A stretch of DNA of 64,000 nt. Source: Trichopria drosophilae (Eukaryota; Arthropoda; Insecta; Hymenoptera; Diapriidae). The stretch is taken from assembly GCA_030407085.1 (NCBI GenBank), contig CM059583.1, positions 84,422,501 to 84,486,500 of the forward strand, in the 5' to 3' direction. The notes under the pieces were generated by a model. That model was not told the DNA's origin. It ran no database searches and was given only the letters and a program-made list of their open reading frames with translations. The stretch's first letter is position 1, and every line of letters begins with the position of its first letter. A program made the position numbers and the translations under genes. Below, one piece after another: positions 22,606 through 34,252 of the stretch.

Positions 22606-23038
22606 TGTTAACAACTGGTGGAAGGGCTTCAAGTAAAAAGCGCAATATGATCGGTCACAAATTAAAAATCAACTTTTTTCTGATCCCGCGGTGACGATCC
22701 GATCGCGACGCGGACTCCCTAACCCGACGACGTTCCGAAACGTACTGAAAACCCCGATCGTCAATTTTTCATACCTTAGTTCGACTTTTCAATTTCTCGA
22801 ACATTTAAATAGACTACCACCTAGTATTAGATAGCGACATTATTCTATTCGATTTACAAATAATTGTATCGAGATCGTCACCATTTCCAATGGCCTTTTA
22901 CATAATTTACCTAACAGGTCTCCTTCAATTTGAGAGGTACCCCCCTTCGGGCGTGCAATGGCGTAGGGAAAACCACATTTGTGGGAAAAACCTACGCCGG
23001 GTACCGCAGTCGATAAAACATCGATTCCGTCCGTAACA
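22606..23038 (-). repeat. 3' LTR of the 22606-26926 element
   Basis: 433 bases, TGTTA...TAACA, matching 26494-26926 with scattered substitutions ('ccttcgggcg' versus 'cattcgggtg' near 22943/26832). It contains the hairpin ggcgtagg / cctacgcc at about 22969-22999. Confidence 0.95.
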
Positions 23039-23051
23039 TTCTCCTCCCTGT
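23039..23051 (-). other. Polypurine tract
   Basis: The minus strand reads 'acagggaggagaa' directly before the LTR start TGTTACGG. This is the expected plus-strand DNA primer for an LTR element read on the minus strand. Confidence 0.75.
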
Positions 23052-26000
23052 ACGAAGTCGACGGACTCGTACACATCACTAGAATCGATGTTTTCATAAC
23101 CCATTCAATTCATCATAGAAGTCTTCACACGTCATGCACTTCACATTAATAAATTTTGGGACTCGCAGGGCACTATCACATGGTACCGTCGTCATATCTC
23201 AATAACAAGTACAATATCTTGCTCATTCATTTCCAATTCTCTAATATTATTACATTCGACTCCGTCAATACAGCTTCCAATTAGCTTTCCATAATTTCAA
23301 ACTCACCACAACATCATGTAACATTTCACATCACCGTTCTGTCTTGATCATCAGTATTTGTGTCCAAAGTCAGTAAAAAAGACAAAGCAGGTAGATCTAC
23401 TAACTACTACAATATTACTTAAATAATATTAAAAACAAAGGCAAACTTTGTGATTATAAAGCAAAGTCAGAAAAAGGCATGTAACATGCCAAAGAATGTT
23501 CGCTATCAATGTAAGAGGCTTACAGATGTCTGTAATACTACTCAAATACTACCCAAGGTCGTGAAAATACTATTCATATTCTATGAAACTACACTACGAT
23601 AAACAAGTCGAGATTTTCATAGTAACGATGTAAGTCATTCAAGTCACTCTTATAACGAAGATGTACATTCTCACCTCGCACAGCATACTGTATTACTGCT
23701 CCTCCCGCTTAGGGACCATCATCGACAAATTCGCACTCAGTAACCACATAGCTTCGCAATTAGTACGGACACAATGCGCCATGACAACGTATAAATCACC
23801 ACATCTCAAGCATTCAACTATAATAATTATTTATTTACAAGTCGCGTAATCCTGATAACTCGACGGAATCATTCCATATCACAATCGGCGTTTATAAAAA
23901 TCACAAAACGCAAGTTGAGGCAGCTAGGAATGCAAATATTTCAATTGTCGTCTCCGTCGATTGATAAAACAATTGTCATCGAAATATATTCTTTTGGCAT
24001 CTTTTAAAATGATTTCTCACCGATATAGTCGCCGTATTACCTTGTTCGAAATCGGGTGAAATTCTGGCGAAGAACCGTCACGTGATTAAATAAATTCACT
24101 TGAATAATATTTCGGATTACGACTCTTTTCAAGTGTCCAGAAATGGCGACAACCTTACACTTGTTGTCACAAGTTGTCGAGACGATGTTAGTTTTCTTTT
24201 TCGCGAATAATTGTTTTTCTTACCGCCTCAACTTACGTTTGTGAATCGATTTCGACGTCTACTAAATCGCATTTCTTTAAATAGATCATGTCGCAAATCT
24301 GCAAGCTTTGTTTATATTATATTGCCATTGTAACATTATGACATTTTAAGTAGGACATTTTAAAAAACAAGAAACTATATAATCGACCTCTTTATTAACG
24401 ACCCGAATGACTGTCAGGCATGAAAAATAGCTCAAGTTTGGTATCAATTTCATTAAATTTTTCATCTCGTCAGATTGCAGCCGACTCGCGGCTGACTGAG
24501 TTCCGTATGCATTCCAAATGCTTCATCCAACAATATTAATCACAAGTTAACGATTCACAAAATACGATCATCTCGTAAAGTAGGTAGGCGATTAGCTCGT
24601 AGCCATCGACTCTTGCGATCGTCTCCAGGAGTTTTCATGAAATTTCCATAAAAAACGAATATTAATAATTAGAATATTAATAATTAAAAGGCTCATGTTT
24701 TTGAATACGAGTCCAAAATACGTAAGGAAATTTTAATCAATTCAATTTCGATTCATCATGTCATCATCAACACCCAAATAATGGGACGTATCACTCAAAG
24801 GCAGGGGCAACTATAAATACGCCAGGCCCGCGTTCCATCGTCCGAAACCGGACCTGTGCCCAATCGATCATCACCTTCACAAACGTGAACAATCATTATA
24901 TGTACTATGATTTATATTAGTTATTACCATTCAAATTGTCATTCGAGCACAAAATTTGACTTGAAATTGATACGCGCGGTCAAAATTGGAGTCTGATTCC
25001 AATCCCCGAACTCGTAACCACTCAGGTTACTCTCCATCCAGAAGCGAGCCACATGTGACATCAAAGTTCGATATCTAAAACAATATCTGCTCTCAAAATA
25101 TTTTGTATTTCAAACTGAGTCAAAATAGAATTTCGCTGTTTACGAAGCAGGCAGCTGTCCCGCTCCGAAAACAGAAAATCCACCTTCAGTAATGGCTCCG
25201 TTTGCTATACAAATATCGCGAGAGGTTCAAAGGGAGATATCCAAAGGTAATATCGTGCAAATTCGAAAAGGAGGCTCAAAATCAAACCAAAATAAGATTC
25301 TCAATTTTTATGTCTCCTCAAGGCTTACAAACTATAAATCGGTACTAACAGTAGTACGTAACTTTCAGGATCTTTACAAATATATATGTAAGATCGCCGA
25401 CCACGGCCGATTTTCAACAGGGGTACCCCCACTCGGGTTTTCAATGGCACAGGAAAAATCCCACTCATGTGGGGGGAAACCCCAATACCGGGAACCGCAG
25501 ATTTCAAACAGCGATTATGATTATGTCGAAACAGTTTTGTTTGAACATTTACAAATGAGCGATGTTCTTACGGACATCTAGTGAAAGACGATGTTCGTCA
25601 GAACACCTGTCAAAGGCGCTGACTGGTATTTAATATTCAATAAACTCGAAATGATCGATATTTCGACTTAAATTGCTGAATTGCAACGTTGAATAAAAAA
25701 CTCTGACAAAAGTATCGTAGAGTGATTTTGACGTAATTGGGTGTCTATTATATCGTCATCCAGTCAATTATAGTACAGTTGAACGTATCAGATGTAAACC
25801 AATAAATGCAGCAAGAAGTCGTGAAATACTTCAAATCTAAATCGGAGTCTAAAACGAAACTAAAAACAAAACTTGACCCGTTTCGTAAAAAATGTCAATT
25901 AAACCTTCGCGATCATTTTCCATGTCGCAGATCGCACGAGACAGGGTGGCAAGAGAACGAATCGCATTTCGTATGTTTGTTCTACTCCGAACACTCGTTA

Positions 26001-26472
26001 CAATTTAAACTTTAAACGCTCACCATTCCGATGTTCTTTCGACGATCCTCGATGTCGATGCTAATTGGTGGCGCCCAACTGCGATCAGCGTGATCAACCT
26101 TATACCTCGAACAAATCCAATTGATGCGTTGCTGCCAAATTTCGCTTCCCTACATTCATATTTTCGGCTTTCTCGTTCGTCGATGGACATTGAAAGGCGA
26201 CGCGCCACTACCATGCTTCCAAACGTCAGACACCACGCTAAACCCAGCAACCAACACTCGCGAATCCATCGTAATATTATTAAGCGATGCTCATACTGCA
26301 CACTGATATATTATATCAGTGCCTACTGTCCCGCTACCAATCACCGAAACTTGCAAGAAAACGACGCCCGAAGTCCGTACACAATTATGCAGGGTGTGAT
26401 TCGCGATTCCGACATAACCGAGAAATGTCCTGGATAAACCGCTTAGCCACTTCCACCATTCCCGGCAATGAC
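23052..26472 (-). other. Non-coding interior of the LTR element
   Basis: About 3.4 kb with no frame over about 130 codons and no retroviral-type motif on either strand. Around 25386-25510 a diverged copy of part of the LTR occurs. The rest is featureless by eye. The frame at 25192-25581 overlaps that LTR-like piece and is not considered coding. Confidence 0.7.
25386..25510. repeat. Diverged LTR-like segment inside the element
   Basis: 'ggggtacccccactcgggtt', 'caatggcacaggaaaaatcc', 'tgtgggggg' and 'ccgggaaccgcag' follow the same order as the LTR segment at 22936-23010. It is clearly related to, but more diverged than, the two flanking LTRs. Confidence 0.65.
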
Positions 26473-26490
26473 TCCCGGGTTTCGGCACCA
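26473..26490 (-). other. Primer-binding site of the LTR element
   Basis: The minus strand reads TGGTGCCGAAACCCGGGA, 18 bases that would pair with a tRNA ending TCCCGGGTTTCGGCACCA. It is three bases from the LTR edge, as normal. The tRNA species is not assigned. Confidence 0.8.
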
Positions 26491-26493
26491 TTT

Positions 26494-26926
26494 TGTTAAC
26501 GACTGGTGAAAGGGCTTGTAATAAAAAGCGCAATAAGATCGGTCACAAATTAAAAATCAACTTTGTTCCGATCCCGCGATGACGATCCGATCGCGACGCG
26601 GACTCCCTAACCCGACGACGTTCCGAAACGTACTGAAAAACCCGATCGTCAGTTTTTCATACCTTAGTTCGACTTTTCAATTTCTCGAACATTTAAATAT
26701 ACTACCACCTAGTATTATATATCGACATTATTCTATTCGATTTACAAATAATTGTATCGAGATCGTCACCATTTCCAATGGCCTTTTACATAATTTACCT
26801 AACAGGTCTCCTTCAATTTGAGAGGTACCCCCATTCGGGTGTGCAATGGCGTAGGGAAAACCAGCTTTGTGGGAAAAACCTACGCCGGGAACCGCAGTCG
26901 ATAAAACATCGATTCCGCCCGTAACA
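26494..26926 (-). repeat. 5' LTR of the 22606-26926 element
   Basis: Same length and ends as the 3' LTR. It is followed outside by ACTGG, the target duplication. The small number of differences between the two LTRs implies a fairly recent insertion. Confidence 0.95.
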
Positions 26927-26931
26927 ACTGG

Positions 26932-29100
26932 CTTTTCATTGTTACATCCTATGTAACGCTTATACGAAATAATTTTTACTTCTCAAATGCTTAAAATGAA
27001 AACCGGGTTTGTCCCTTGTAAGTCTACTTCTGCATCAATAGCGTCTTTGTATTTTCTTAAAATAACACGAACTCTAAGAAAAGTAAGCCATATGGTCCTA
27101 CTGCGAGATTAGATAGTACGATAGTACGCCTACGCATCGAACTTAACTAAATTTCTATAGACCACACCCAATTTTGCAATTATTATTCCTATGTCTTATT
27201 TATAGTTCTATATTTGATCGATAGAACCGGACGAACAAAATCATGTTAATAATATTCTAAATTAGTACAAACATTGAACGAATAACTTTGGCTAAAAATT
27301 ATTATCTTAATTGTTATTTAATTATTAAAAAAAAATAAAAATAAATTATTGTCATGCAAATATTGAAATATCCTTTTTATAACCAAACCACATATAAGTA
27401 CCCCGGGTTCGAGCGTAACAGTACCATGTGCAACGGACTGTTTGTGAATATACGGTAAAGACTCAGAATCAAGCTTTATACCAGGCTGGAATGGCATTAT
27501 GGAACAAGCTAGGAGCCGACAGTTGTCGTCGATAACATTTCGCTCATGCACGCGATAAGTCGCTGCGATTCAACTTGTGCTCCGTTTAACGTGGGTTTCA
27601 TTAATACCTTTAAAAAAATGAAGAACTCAAAAGTATTATAAGCATCTTCAAAGGGCCAAATGCCAGCCCAGACGATCTAGCACATTCTTTTTGGCTGTGT
27701 AGTGTATATGGTTGCACTAGAGAGAATAACACGTCTCCAAATGTCGGTACAAACATTTCCTAAAGTCCGCAAACAACGTGACCTTCAATCTTGTCTCATT
27801 ATCGCCAACGACATCGGCAGCACGGCAACATTAGAGTATACCATCCACAGATCCATACAGCAATGGTATGGAAATAATATTGATTAAATACATAAATTAA
27901 TTATGTAATTCAATCCGTAGAATTTATAAAAATATATTGCAAATATAACATACATTAAAGCACAAGAGAACTCTATATGACGTACTTTCTATTAAATTCG
28001 CAGCTTTACCCACGAGAAAACAGGCGATTTTCACGTTTTCTAAAGAATCAGGCTTTTGTCGTATATATAAATCTGTTTTTATGATCTCCACTTGTATTAA
28101 GAATGGAATTCATGTATTTCAACTCATATTGAAGAAGACTTAATGAGACTATCATCTTGAGCCCGCCATATTGAATTTCCGTAAGCTCTCAACGGGGGTT
28201 TAGCCCGTTAACCAGAGACAAAAATTTAAGCCAATAACGAAAAACAATGGAAGAAGACATTTTTTGAGGTAGATAGGTTCCAAATATGTACTAGAATCAC
28301 GTTTTTAGATCAAACTTTAATATGGCGTCAATCCCAAAATGTGGAATCTTTAATTTTTTTACATTTTCTCGATTTGCAGCCGTATGTTTCATTTCTCGGT
28401 AAAAATGGTAATTATGTAATTCAATCCGTAGAATTTATAAACAAATTTATGCAGAATTAAATTCTCTATCTTTTTTGTCCAAACAACTTTTGTGTAAAAT
28501 AATTATTTATTACTAATAATAAGCATAGAAGGTAAAAAATTTGGACATTGAACCATTTTTGTTCAATATTTGGTCCATTTTTATTAAAAATAAGTTATAC
28601 ATTTAAATTGGAAAGTTGTAGAAGACAAAATTCCGTACAAGTTTCGTATAAATCATTTTTTCGTACAACGAATGTAAAACGGCCGAGAGCACGGTACACA
28701 CAGGCAGGGAGGTAAAGTTGGTTAACGCGGCACTGTACATTATACCTGAGGGTCGGGACAATATGCGTGTTTATAAGTGTTTTTCCTTTTTGCATTCATT
28801 CGTATTGAAATGAATGTGAAGTTTTTATAACTACAAATAAGTACGTTTTTATACGTCCCGTAAGCTACGAAAACTTATTGTCATCCGAAATTATACCATA
28901 ATATATGTTGCGTTAGATTCTATATGAAAGCAATAATTCGATGATAATGGTACACCGAATATTCATTTTACTATATACGATTTAATGCATTTTCATGCGC
29001 AATAACGAATGTCACTGATGCTATTTTCTGTTTATTTTTTATCCGTTTCTATATTATTCTCTGCTTTATGTTTTTGCACGTTTCTGCATGATTTAGAACA
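26932..29100. other. AT-rich intergenic sequence
   Basis: No gene is supported. It contains a 33-base direct repeat pair (separate entry). A 77-codon minus-strand frame at 27318-27551 has no recognisable features. Confidence 0.4.
27898..28441. repeat. 33-bp exact direct repeats 511 bp apart
   Basis: 27898-27930 and 28409-28441 are identical over 33 bases ('taattatgtaattcaatccg' onward). The 478 bases between contain a GC-richer block near 28157-28210 ('gcccgccatattgaatttcc'). This is compatible with a long target duplication around an inserted sequence or with a tandem duplication remnant. Confidence 0.8.
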
Positions 29101-29101
29101 G

Positions 29102-29163
29102 ATGCCGCGTCATGGCGCATCAAGTAGCGAGTGGATTCGCATGTGTTATATCCAAAGTTTATC
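29102..29163 (+). CDS. Possible short first coding exon, unknown product
   Basis: ATG at 29102 (MPRHGASSSEWIRM) or ATG at 29112 (MAHQVASGF) leads in 62 or 52 bases to a consensus donor 'TATC|gtaagt' at 29164. The exon is GC-richer than its flanks. No downstream partner exon was found, so this is weak. Confidence 0.25.
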
Positions 29164-29164
29164 G

Positions 29165-30205
29165 TAAGTGATAATATATTATAATACCCGTATATGAAAA
29201 CTGCGTCTTACGTGAATATATGTTATCGACCGTTCGCGCATACAATTTGTTGGAAGTTACGTTTGTAGATATTAAAACATATCATAGACATTTTTTATGT
29301 TTAGTCTTAAAACAACATATTTTTTTTGCATTGCTGTGCGATTAAATGGTTTCCACGCATTCTTATACGATACTTTTAAAGTAGAAAAAGGGAAAGAAAT
29401 TGCACGAAATCGTTTTGAATCGCATTCGATATACGCACTCTCCGGCAATCACTTTTGCCACATCTAAACTTCAAAGCTTAATATTTTTGCGAAAAATTAT
29501 CGCAACTTAAAAAATTGAGCGGCATTTCAAAGGTTAATGAACTAGCTTTCATTCAAGCAGACATCAAATTTAAAAGCGAAATTCTGATTTTTATGGATAA
29601 AAAGCGAACACGAAAAAATAGGATATATTTTATTTTTAGTTAATTGTTTGCAAATTTGAAACGAATAATAGTAGGGTAATGAAACTAACGGGGTTTTAAA
29701 GATGTGCCTTTTACCTTTAAAATGATTGCACGCCCATTTTTGTGCGACCTTCCTAACCGGAGTTATGACTATTTTCATTAAAAAAAAAACTATTTTTTAT
29801 TTAAAAAAAAACAAAATTAAATTTAGTTTGAAACCGGGCTTCTGACCTACCAGGATGTTTATAAATAAATATAATTAATGGCTTCGACCTACAAATTGCA
29901 TTAGATATTAAAATGATATAGTTTGAAAATCTCTAAACATTTCAAACACCTTGCGTCGTAATCACATGGATTCTCAAAAGCCAGGCTCTGTCGAAACATT
30001 CATAATCTCAACTAGTAATGATATTAACAACGGCAAAAAGAAAGAAAAAGGTAAAAGATAAAAAACTATATTCATAATCATAAACCTACTACAATTTCGA
30101 TTTGACAGTTGTTTGGAATAAACTGGTATATGAATATAATTTGTTAGCATGCAATTATAATAAATCTAAAGAAAGAAAAAGGCCAGTAGTATACAAATAT
30201 AGTAT
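29165..30205. other. AT-rich intergenic sequence, nothing recognised
   Basis: No supported ORF or repeat. 29542-29778 (minus) is a 78-codon frame in AT-rich sequence without features. Confidence 0.4.
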
Positions 30206-30210
30206 AAAAA

Positions 30211-30327
30211 TAAAATCTATATAAACATGCAAACTAAATATCTAGACATGCAAAAAATTTATATGAACATGCAAAAATATATAATTGCATGTTCATATAT
30301 TTTTGTTGCATGTTTATATAGATTTTA
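30211..30327. repeat. Nested palindrome built from 'acatgcaa' repeats
   Basis: The outer arms are 22 bases and perfect (30211-30232 and 30306-30327). Inner arms 'atatgaacatgcaa' at 30261-30274 and its inverse at 30285-30298 give a second hairpin. The motif 'acatgcaa' recurs four times on the left. AT-rich, no coding. Confidence 0.9.
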
Positions 30328-30336
30328 TTTTCAGAC

Positions 30337-30650
30337 TGTTTCGGAATCCAGTGGATTCAGTCGACGGGTTCGTTCGAATAGCTCGCTCAACGGTCCGGGG
30401 AGGGGGAGCAAAAGATGACACGGTCGATCAAGACTCCAACGTTTATTATAGCGACAATATCTAATTGCGTAATGTTCGAGGGGGGGGGGGCACCGCCACG
30501 AGGTGGGGTGCGCTCTGCACTCGGTTGGCGAGAGCAAAAGGAAGCAGGTATGCGCTGAGACGCCTCCGACGTGCCGATCGGCTTCAAAGTGCGGAAAATA
30601 AAATGTTAGTACGCATCGCGACCGGGGATCGCCAATGATCCCGGCTGACA
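30337..30650 (-). repeat. Candidate solo LTR or LTR fragment
   Basis: On the minus strand it starts TGTCAGCCGGGATC directly after 'aattggg' (a short purine tract) and ends GAAACA, the TG...CA format. An AATAAA is present internally (complement of 30442-30447). It is GC-rich against AT-rich flanks and includes an 11-12 base G run near 30480. No flanking duplication was seen and no second copy was found. Confidence 0.4.
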
Positions 30651-30714
30651 CCCAATTTATTAATATGATCGTAGTGATCGCGCACAGAATAAATCGTGAC
30701 TGTCACGATCGCAT

Positions 30715-30840
30715 GAAAGAGTGCCACATCCATGGGCAGCGGTTCGCGTGAATCTATGATGATGGTGAGGGTGAGAAGACAATGGGTAATGTGAATGAGC
30801 AGTGAGAAGGTGAAGAATGGTGAAACGAGTCGTGCAGCAG
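30715..30840. repeat. Dispersed copy of the 32930-33190 repeat unit
   Basis: 'cacgatcgcatga', 'gatgatggtgagggtgag' and 'aatggtgaaacgagtcgtgc' occur here in the same order and orientation as in the two units at 32930-33190. Confidence 0.75.
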
Positions 30841-30844
30841 CGTA

Positions 30845-31675
30845 ATATTAATTTCTTATTACAGTAATCTATAAAAGAAAGATTACTTTTTATAATATTA
30901 AAATATATCACCTAAAGAAATTATAAATAAACAATATATGTCTTACAACAAATAGGCAATTAATAGTTCTGTTATTAATAATAATCATTCTTATTAAATA
31001 CATTGAATTACAAAATAATTATTACTAAATATATATATATATGCATAACAGAATGGAAATCTTATAAACAATCTCAGAAAATAATGTAAAATTACATTAT
31101 CCAAAAACTTACAATTTCAAGATAATTTAACAATCGAAACGCGCCAATAACATCAATATCATTATTAGATAATAAGTAATATTGTAAAGTTATACAAAAA
31201 TTAAGGAAGTTATAATTTTAAATTATTAATTTCAAAATTATCCTTAATCTTCATATATCAAATAAATATAAAATTTGTAAGCTTAGTTCAATAAATTCAG
31301 TTCTATAAATGCTAGAACTTTCATTCATTTTTGTATAAACTAATATGAAATCATTGTAAAACAAGCTACCAAAATATCAAGAGAAAAATTATTGTAACAG
31401 CAAGAATTTAAACATTGGCAGAAAAACGCACGCAAATTGTCACCCGAGCTACCATTCTCACACCGTACACCCCGGCCTCCCATCCCTTCCACGGTGGGGA
31501 ACGCAATATAAATAAATCCGCAAACGGGATGAAAGATCAGACAATCATATTCTCTTGATTTGATTCCCATTTTTATGTAGCGAGTCGGCTTTTTCTAAAC
31601 GCAAAAAAAGTTCTCTCTTAGGAGCGGGACTTATTGTCTATATAGGATATCAGCATTTCATTGGGATTGGCACTA
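30845..31675. other. AT-rich spacer with a TA microsatellite
   Basis: Very AT-rich; (TA)n near 31028-31041. A 76-codon minus-strand frame at 31340-31570 covers a GC-richer patch ('ccccggcctcccatccc' near 31469), with no domain. Confidence 0.4.
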
Positions 31676-31679
31676 GAAT

Positions 31680-31935
31680 TTGGCACTTTCATCGCCACTT
31701 CCATTTTCAACATTAGCATTGCAATTTGACATTATCATCGTCACTTCCATTTTCAACATTGGACATTGGCACATTCATTTTCATCGCCACTTCCATTTTC
31801 AACATTAATATTGCAATTTGGCACTATCATCGTCACTTCCATTTTTAACATTGGACATTCGCACTTCCATTTTCAACATTGGACATTGGCACTTTCACTT
31901 TCATCGCCACTTCCATTTTCAACATTAACATTGGA
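31680..31935 (+). repeat. Minisatellite, about 46-50-base unit
   Basis: 'cacttccatttt(c/t)aacatt' recurs six times between about 31695 and 31925, with alternating spacers containing 'gcaatttg' or 'ggacattgg'. The open frame across it (31766-32098) is low-complexity and probably incidental. Confidence 0.85.
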
Positions 31936-32394
31936 CATCGTCATCATCAATATTGATCAACACTGCCAAAATCAACACTATCAACTAAATTATCGCTGCG
32001 AATCAAAAGTAAGAAAAAAAATTTATATTAAAATTATTACTAACCCCTTTTCCGTCTATTGTGACATATGTGAGCCGAGTCACAATAGATATAATTAATT
32101 AATAAAGTTATTTTTATATTTTTTATTATTTTATTGAGACGAACATATCACCACCCCTTGTTTATTTGCCTTTATGTTAAAAAAGGGACACGATACCTTA
32201 GGGATTTATTTTTTTTGTGATACTGGTGTGTTATCTTGAACCCTAGGTGTCCAATCACCCACGAGTACCAGTAAGAATGAATAGGGACTTTTTCTTTTAA
32301 CTATATTAAATATTTTCCTATAATCCAGAAATCACTACTAACACATTTGAAAAATCACCATATCACTTCAATAATTTTTTTTATTATTTTACAG

Positions 32395-32726
32395 TGGGAC
32401 GGAATAGGAATCGCGGTTTTTACAGAAAACTGAAACGGATTCGAGACCGAACCATCAAAGAAAATTCGATAGAAAATTTTCACGTTCACCCACCAAAATC
32501 ACTTCCACAACCACGACCTTTTATTCCCATTATCCCTATCCTCGAACAAATATTTTATTCTTCAATCCTTAAAAAACCTGACCCAGTTAAATCAACCTTA
32601 TTATTTATACCCCCTATTCCTACACAACCATTACCTTCACCTAAAGAACTCTTTATTCCTACAGGCCCTGTTCCAAGAGGAGAAATCTTCCCTCCTCTCC
32701 TTCTTAGAAATAAAACAGATTTATAG
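32395..32726 (+). CDS. Proline-rich ORF behind a splice acceptor, unrecognised
   Basis: An acceptor 'ttattttacag' at 32394 precedes 'TGGGACGG'. If the upstream exon ends in A, the splice would create the start ATG (MGRNRNRGFYRKLKRIRDR). A candidate donor 'caaaa|gtaag' exists near 32009. The 110-residue product has a strongly basic N-terminus followed by a Pro/Ile-rich region ('PFIPIIPILEQIF', 'FIPPIPTQPLPSP') and stops at 32726. Codon content differs from the surrounding AT-rich DNA. It resembles an accessory or structural protein of a mobile element more than a housekeeping gene, but no family is recognised. Confidence 0.4.
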
Positions 32727-32929
32727 TCGCGATATTTATTTTAAATAAAATTTTGTAATTATAATTAATAAATTTAATTTTGCATATTTCAGTATTTAAA
32801 TTTTCTTTCCGAGTTCCTCTTTTCAGCACAGCAGCCCTCGTTCATTACACGAATTCTTGAATTAATTATTTTTAATTCGCCCTTTGATCGAAGTTAAGTT
32901 TTACTTAATTTCGGTCATAACAGTAGAGC

Positions 32930-33190
32930 TCCATGGCCGCATGCAGCATCTCCTTTCGCTCTATTGATGATTGCGAGGGTGAGAAGGTAGTGAGTAATGT
33001 TAATGAGCGGTGAGTACGTGAGGAATGGTGAAACGAGTCGTGCAGCAGTGCCACGATCGTATGGTAGAGCTCCATGGCCGCGTGCGGCATCTCCTTTCGC
33101 TCTATTGATGATTGCGAGGGTGATAAGGGAGTGAGTAATGTCGATGAGCGATGTTTGTGAGCAATGCGTCAGTGAATGAAAGGCGATCAT
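32930..33190. repeat. Two tandem units of about 130 bp
   Basis: 'agagctccatggccgc' starts at about 32924 and 33065, each followed by 'tcgctctattgatgattgcg' and 'agtgagtaatgt'. The spacing is about 141 bases. Related to 30715-30840. Confidence 0.85.
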
Positions 33191-33194
33191 TTAC

Positions 33195-33606
33195 GTGAAT
33201 GTAGATTACTCACAAATCTCAGCTCCTCTGGTCACCTCCAAAGTCCGGACTCGACGAGAACCCCGAGGTCGATTCTCTCTTGGTAGATTCGGCCGAGGAC
33301 AGTCTTCCCTGGTTACTGCGATCAATTCACTGTCTTCCGTTTCGGGACGGTATATATATACACATAACTGCAGAGGGTAGGGGTTGCGGCTTTTCAAAAA
33401 CCCTTCCCGATCGCGGTCAACCAAACCCCGCGCTGACCCAATCGAATGAACGCGAACGTTCGCAGAGAAAAGGGGGAAAACGCGGTTTATTACCACCGGC
33501 GCAGCGGGGAAGAAGATCCCTCACTCCGGGTCGAGTATTCGCGGAACAAAAACAAACCGTGCGAAAAAGAAAAGAAAAGTGAGGGGAAGTGGGGACTATT
33601 TCCGTA
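33195..33606 (+). repeat. GC-rich LTR-like or promoter-like segment
   Basis: Contains a TATA run ('acggtatatatatacac' near 33346), CpG-rich sequence and an end 'ccgtaaca', the same last bases as the LTRs of the 22.6 kb element. No duplicate copy was found, so an LTR origin is only suggested. Open frames on both strands here (33206-33582) are not convincing. Confidence 0.3.
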
Positions 33607-34245
33607 ACACATACTAATAATAAACATTATTAATGTTTTTTATTTTGTTATTGTCTCCAAAACTAAGAACGATAGAAAAAAGGTTAACTACAAAAAACAC
33701 GCGTTTTTAGGTAGAATATACAAATATACACATTAATATTTTAATGATAATGACATTTTTTTCTGCATTAGTAGGTACTACGAATTATTTAGTAAAATTA
33801 TAATATATTTGATTTATATATTACATAACACTTTTAAAAGTAACGCTGCAGTTTGTTCATATGGATAGCTTTGAATAAACAACTACATTACATAAAATGA
33901 GAAATTAAAAAAAGTATCTATCTAGAAAAAAATGAAGAAACAACATTTTTTTATTTTATATATTTTCTAAATTTTGACCTTATTTTTGTATTTTCTGCCT
34001 AATGTTTTTTCCCAAAAGCAGAGTGACGCGGGTATAACCCACATGTAAGAATATGAAAAAGTTGTACAGTGGTGATTATCGTCAAACCTAATATATTTAC
34101 CGTGGATGGTTTTCCCAATTAGCTTGAAAGTGCCGGTACGATCATATCTGTAATGAATAAATATTATAATAATTGTATGATTAGGCGTGCACAACACTGA
34201 ATGAAACCGCGACGCGAGATACGTCACATTCTTAAATGGTTACAC
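33607..34245. other. AT-rich sequence with a possible minus-strand exon
   Basis: On the minus strand an acceptor 'tattcattacag' near 34149 precedes an open stretch ('YDRTGTFKLIGKTIHGKYI') that stays open to about 33967. The product is not recognised and no partner exon was found. Confidence 0.25.
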
Positions 34246-34252
34246 GGGATGG

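Larger units (their letters stand above)
22606..26926 (-). mobile_element. LTR retrotransposon without coding capacity (LARD-like)
   Basis: Two highly similar direct repeats of 433 bases (22606-23038 and 26494-26926), each beginning TGTTA and ending TAACA, are flanked by the 5-base duplication ACTGG (22601-22605 and 26927-26931). On the minus strand a primer-binding site TGGTGCCGAAACCCGGGA (complement of 26473-26490) lies 3 bases inside the upstream LTR. A polypurine tract (complement of 23039-23051) directly precedes the downstream LTR. The orientation is therefore minus. The 3.45 kb interior has only short frames with no gag or pol similarity, so it must depend on enzymes from another element. 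Confidence 0.93.

Noticed and set aside
27403..27420. tRNA T-loop-like 'gggttcgagc'
   Set aside because: No acceptor or anticodon stems could be formed around it.
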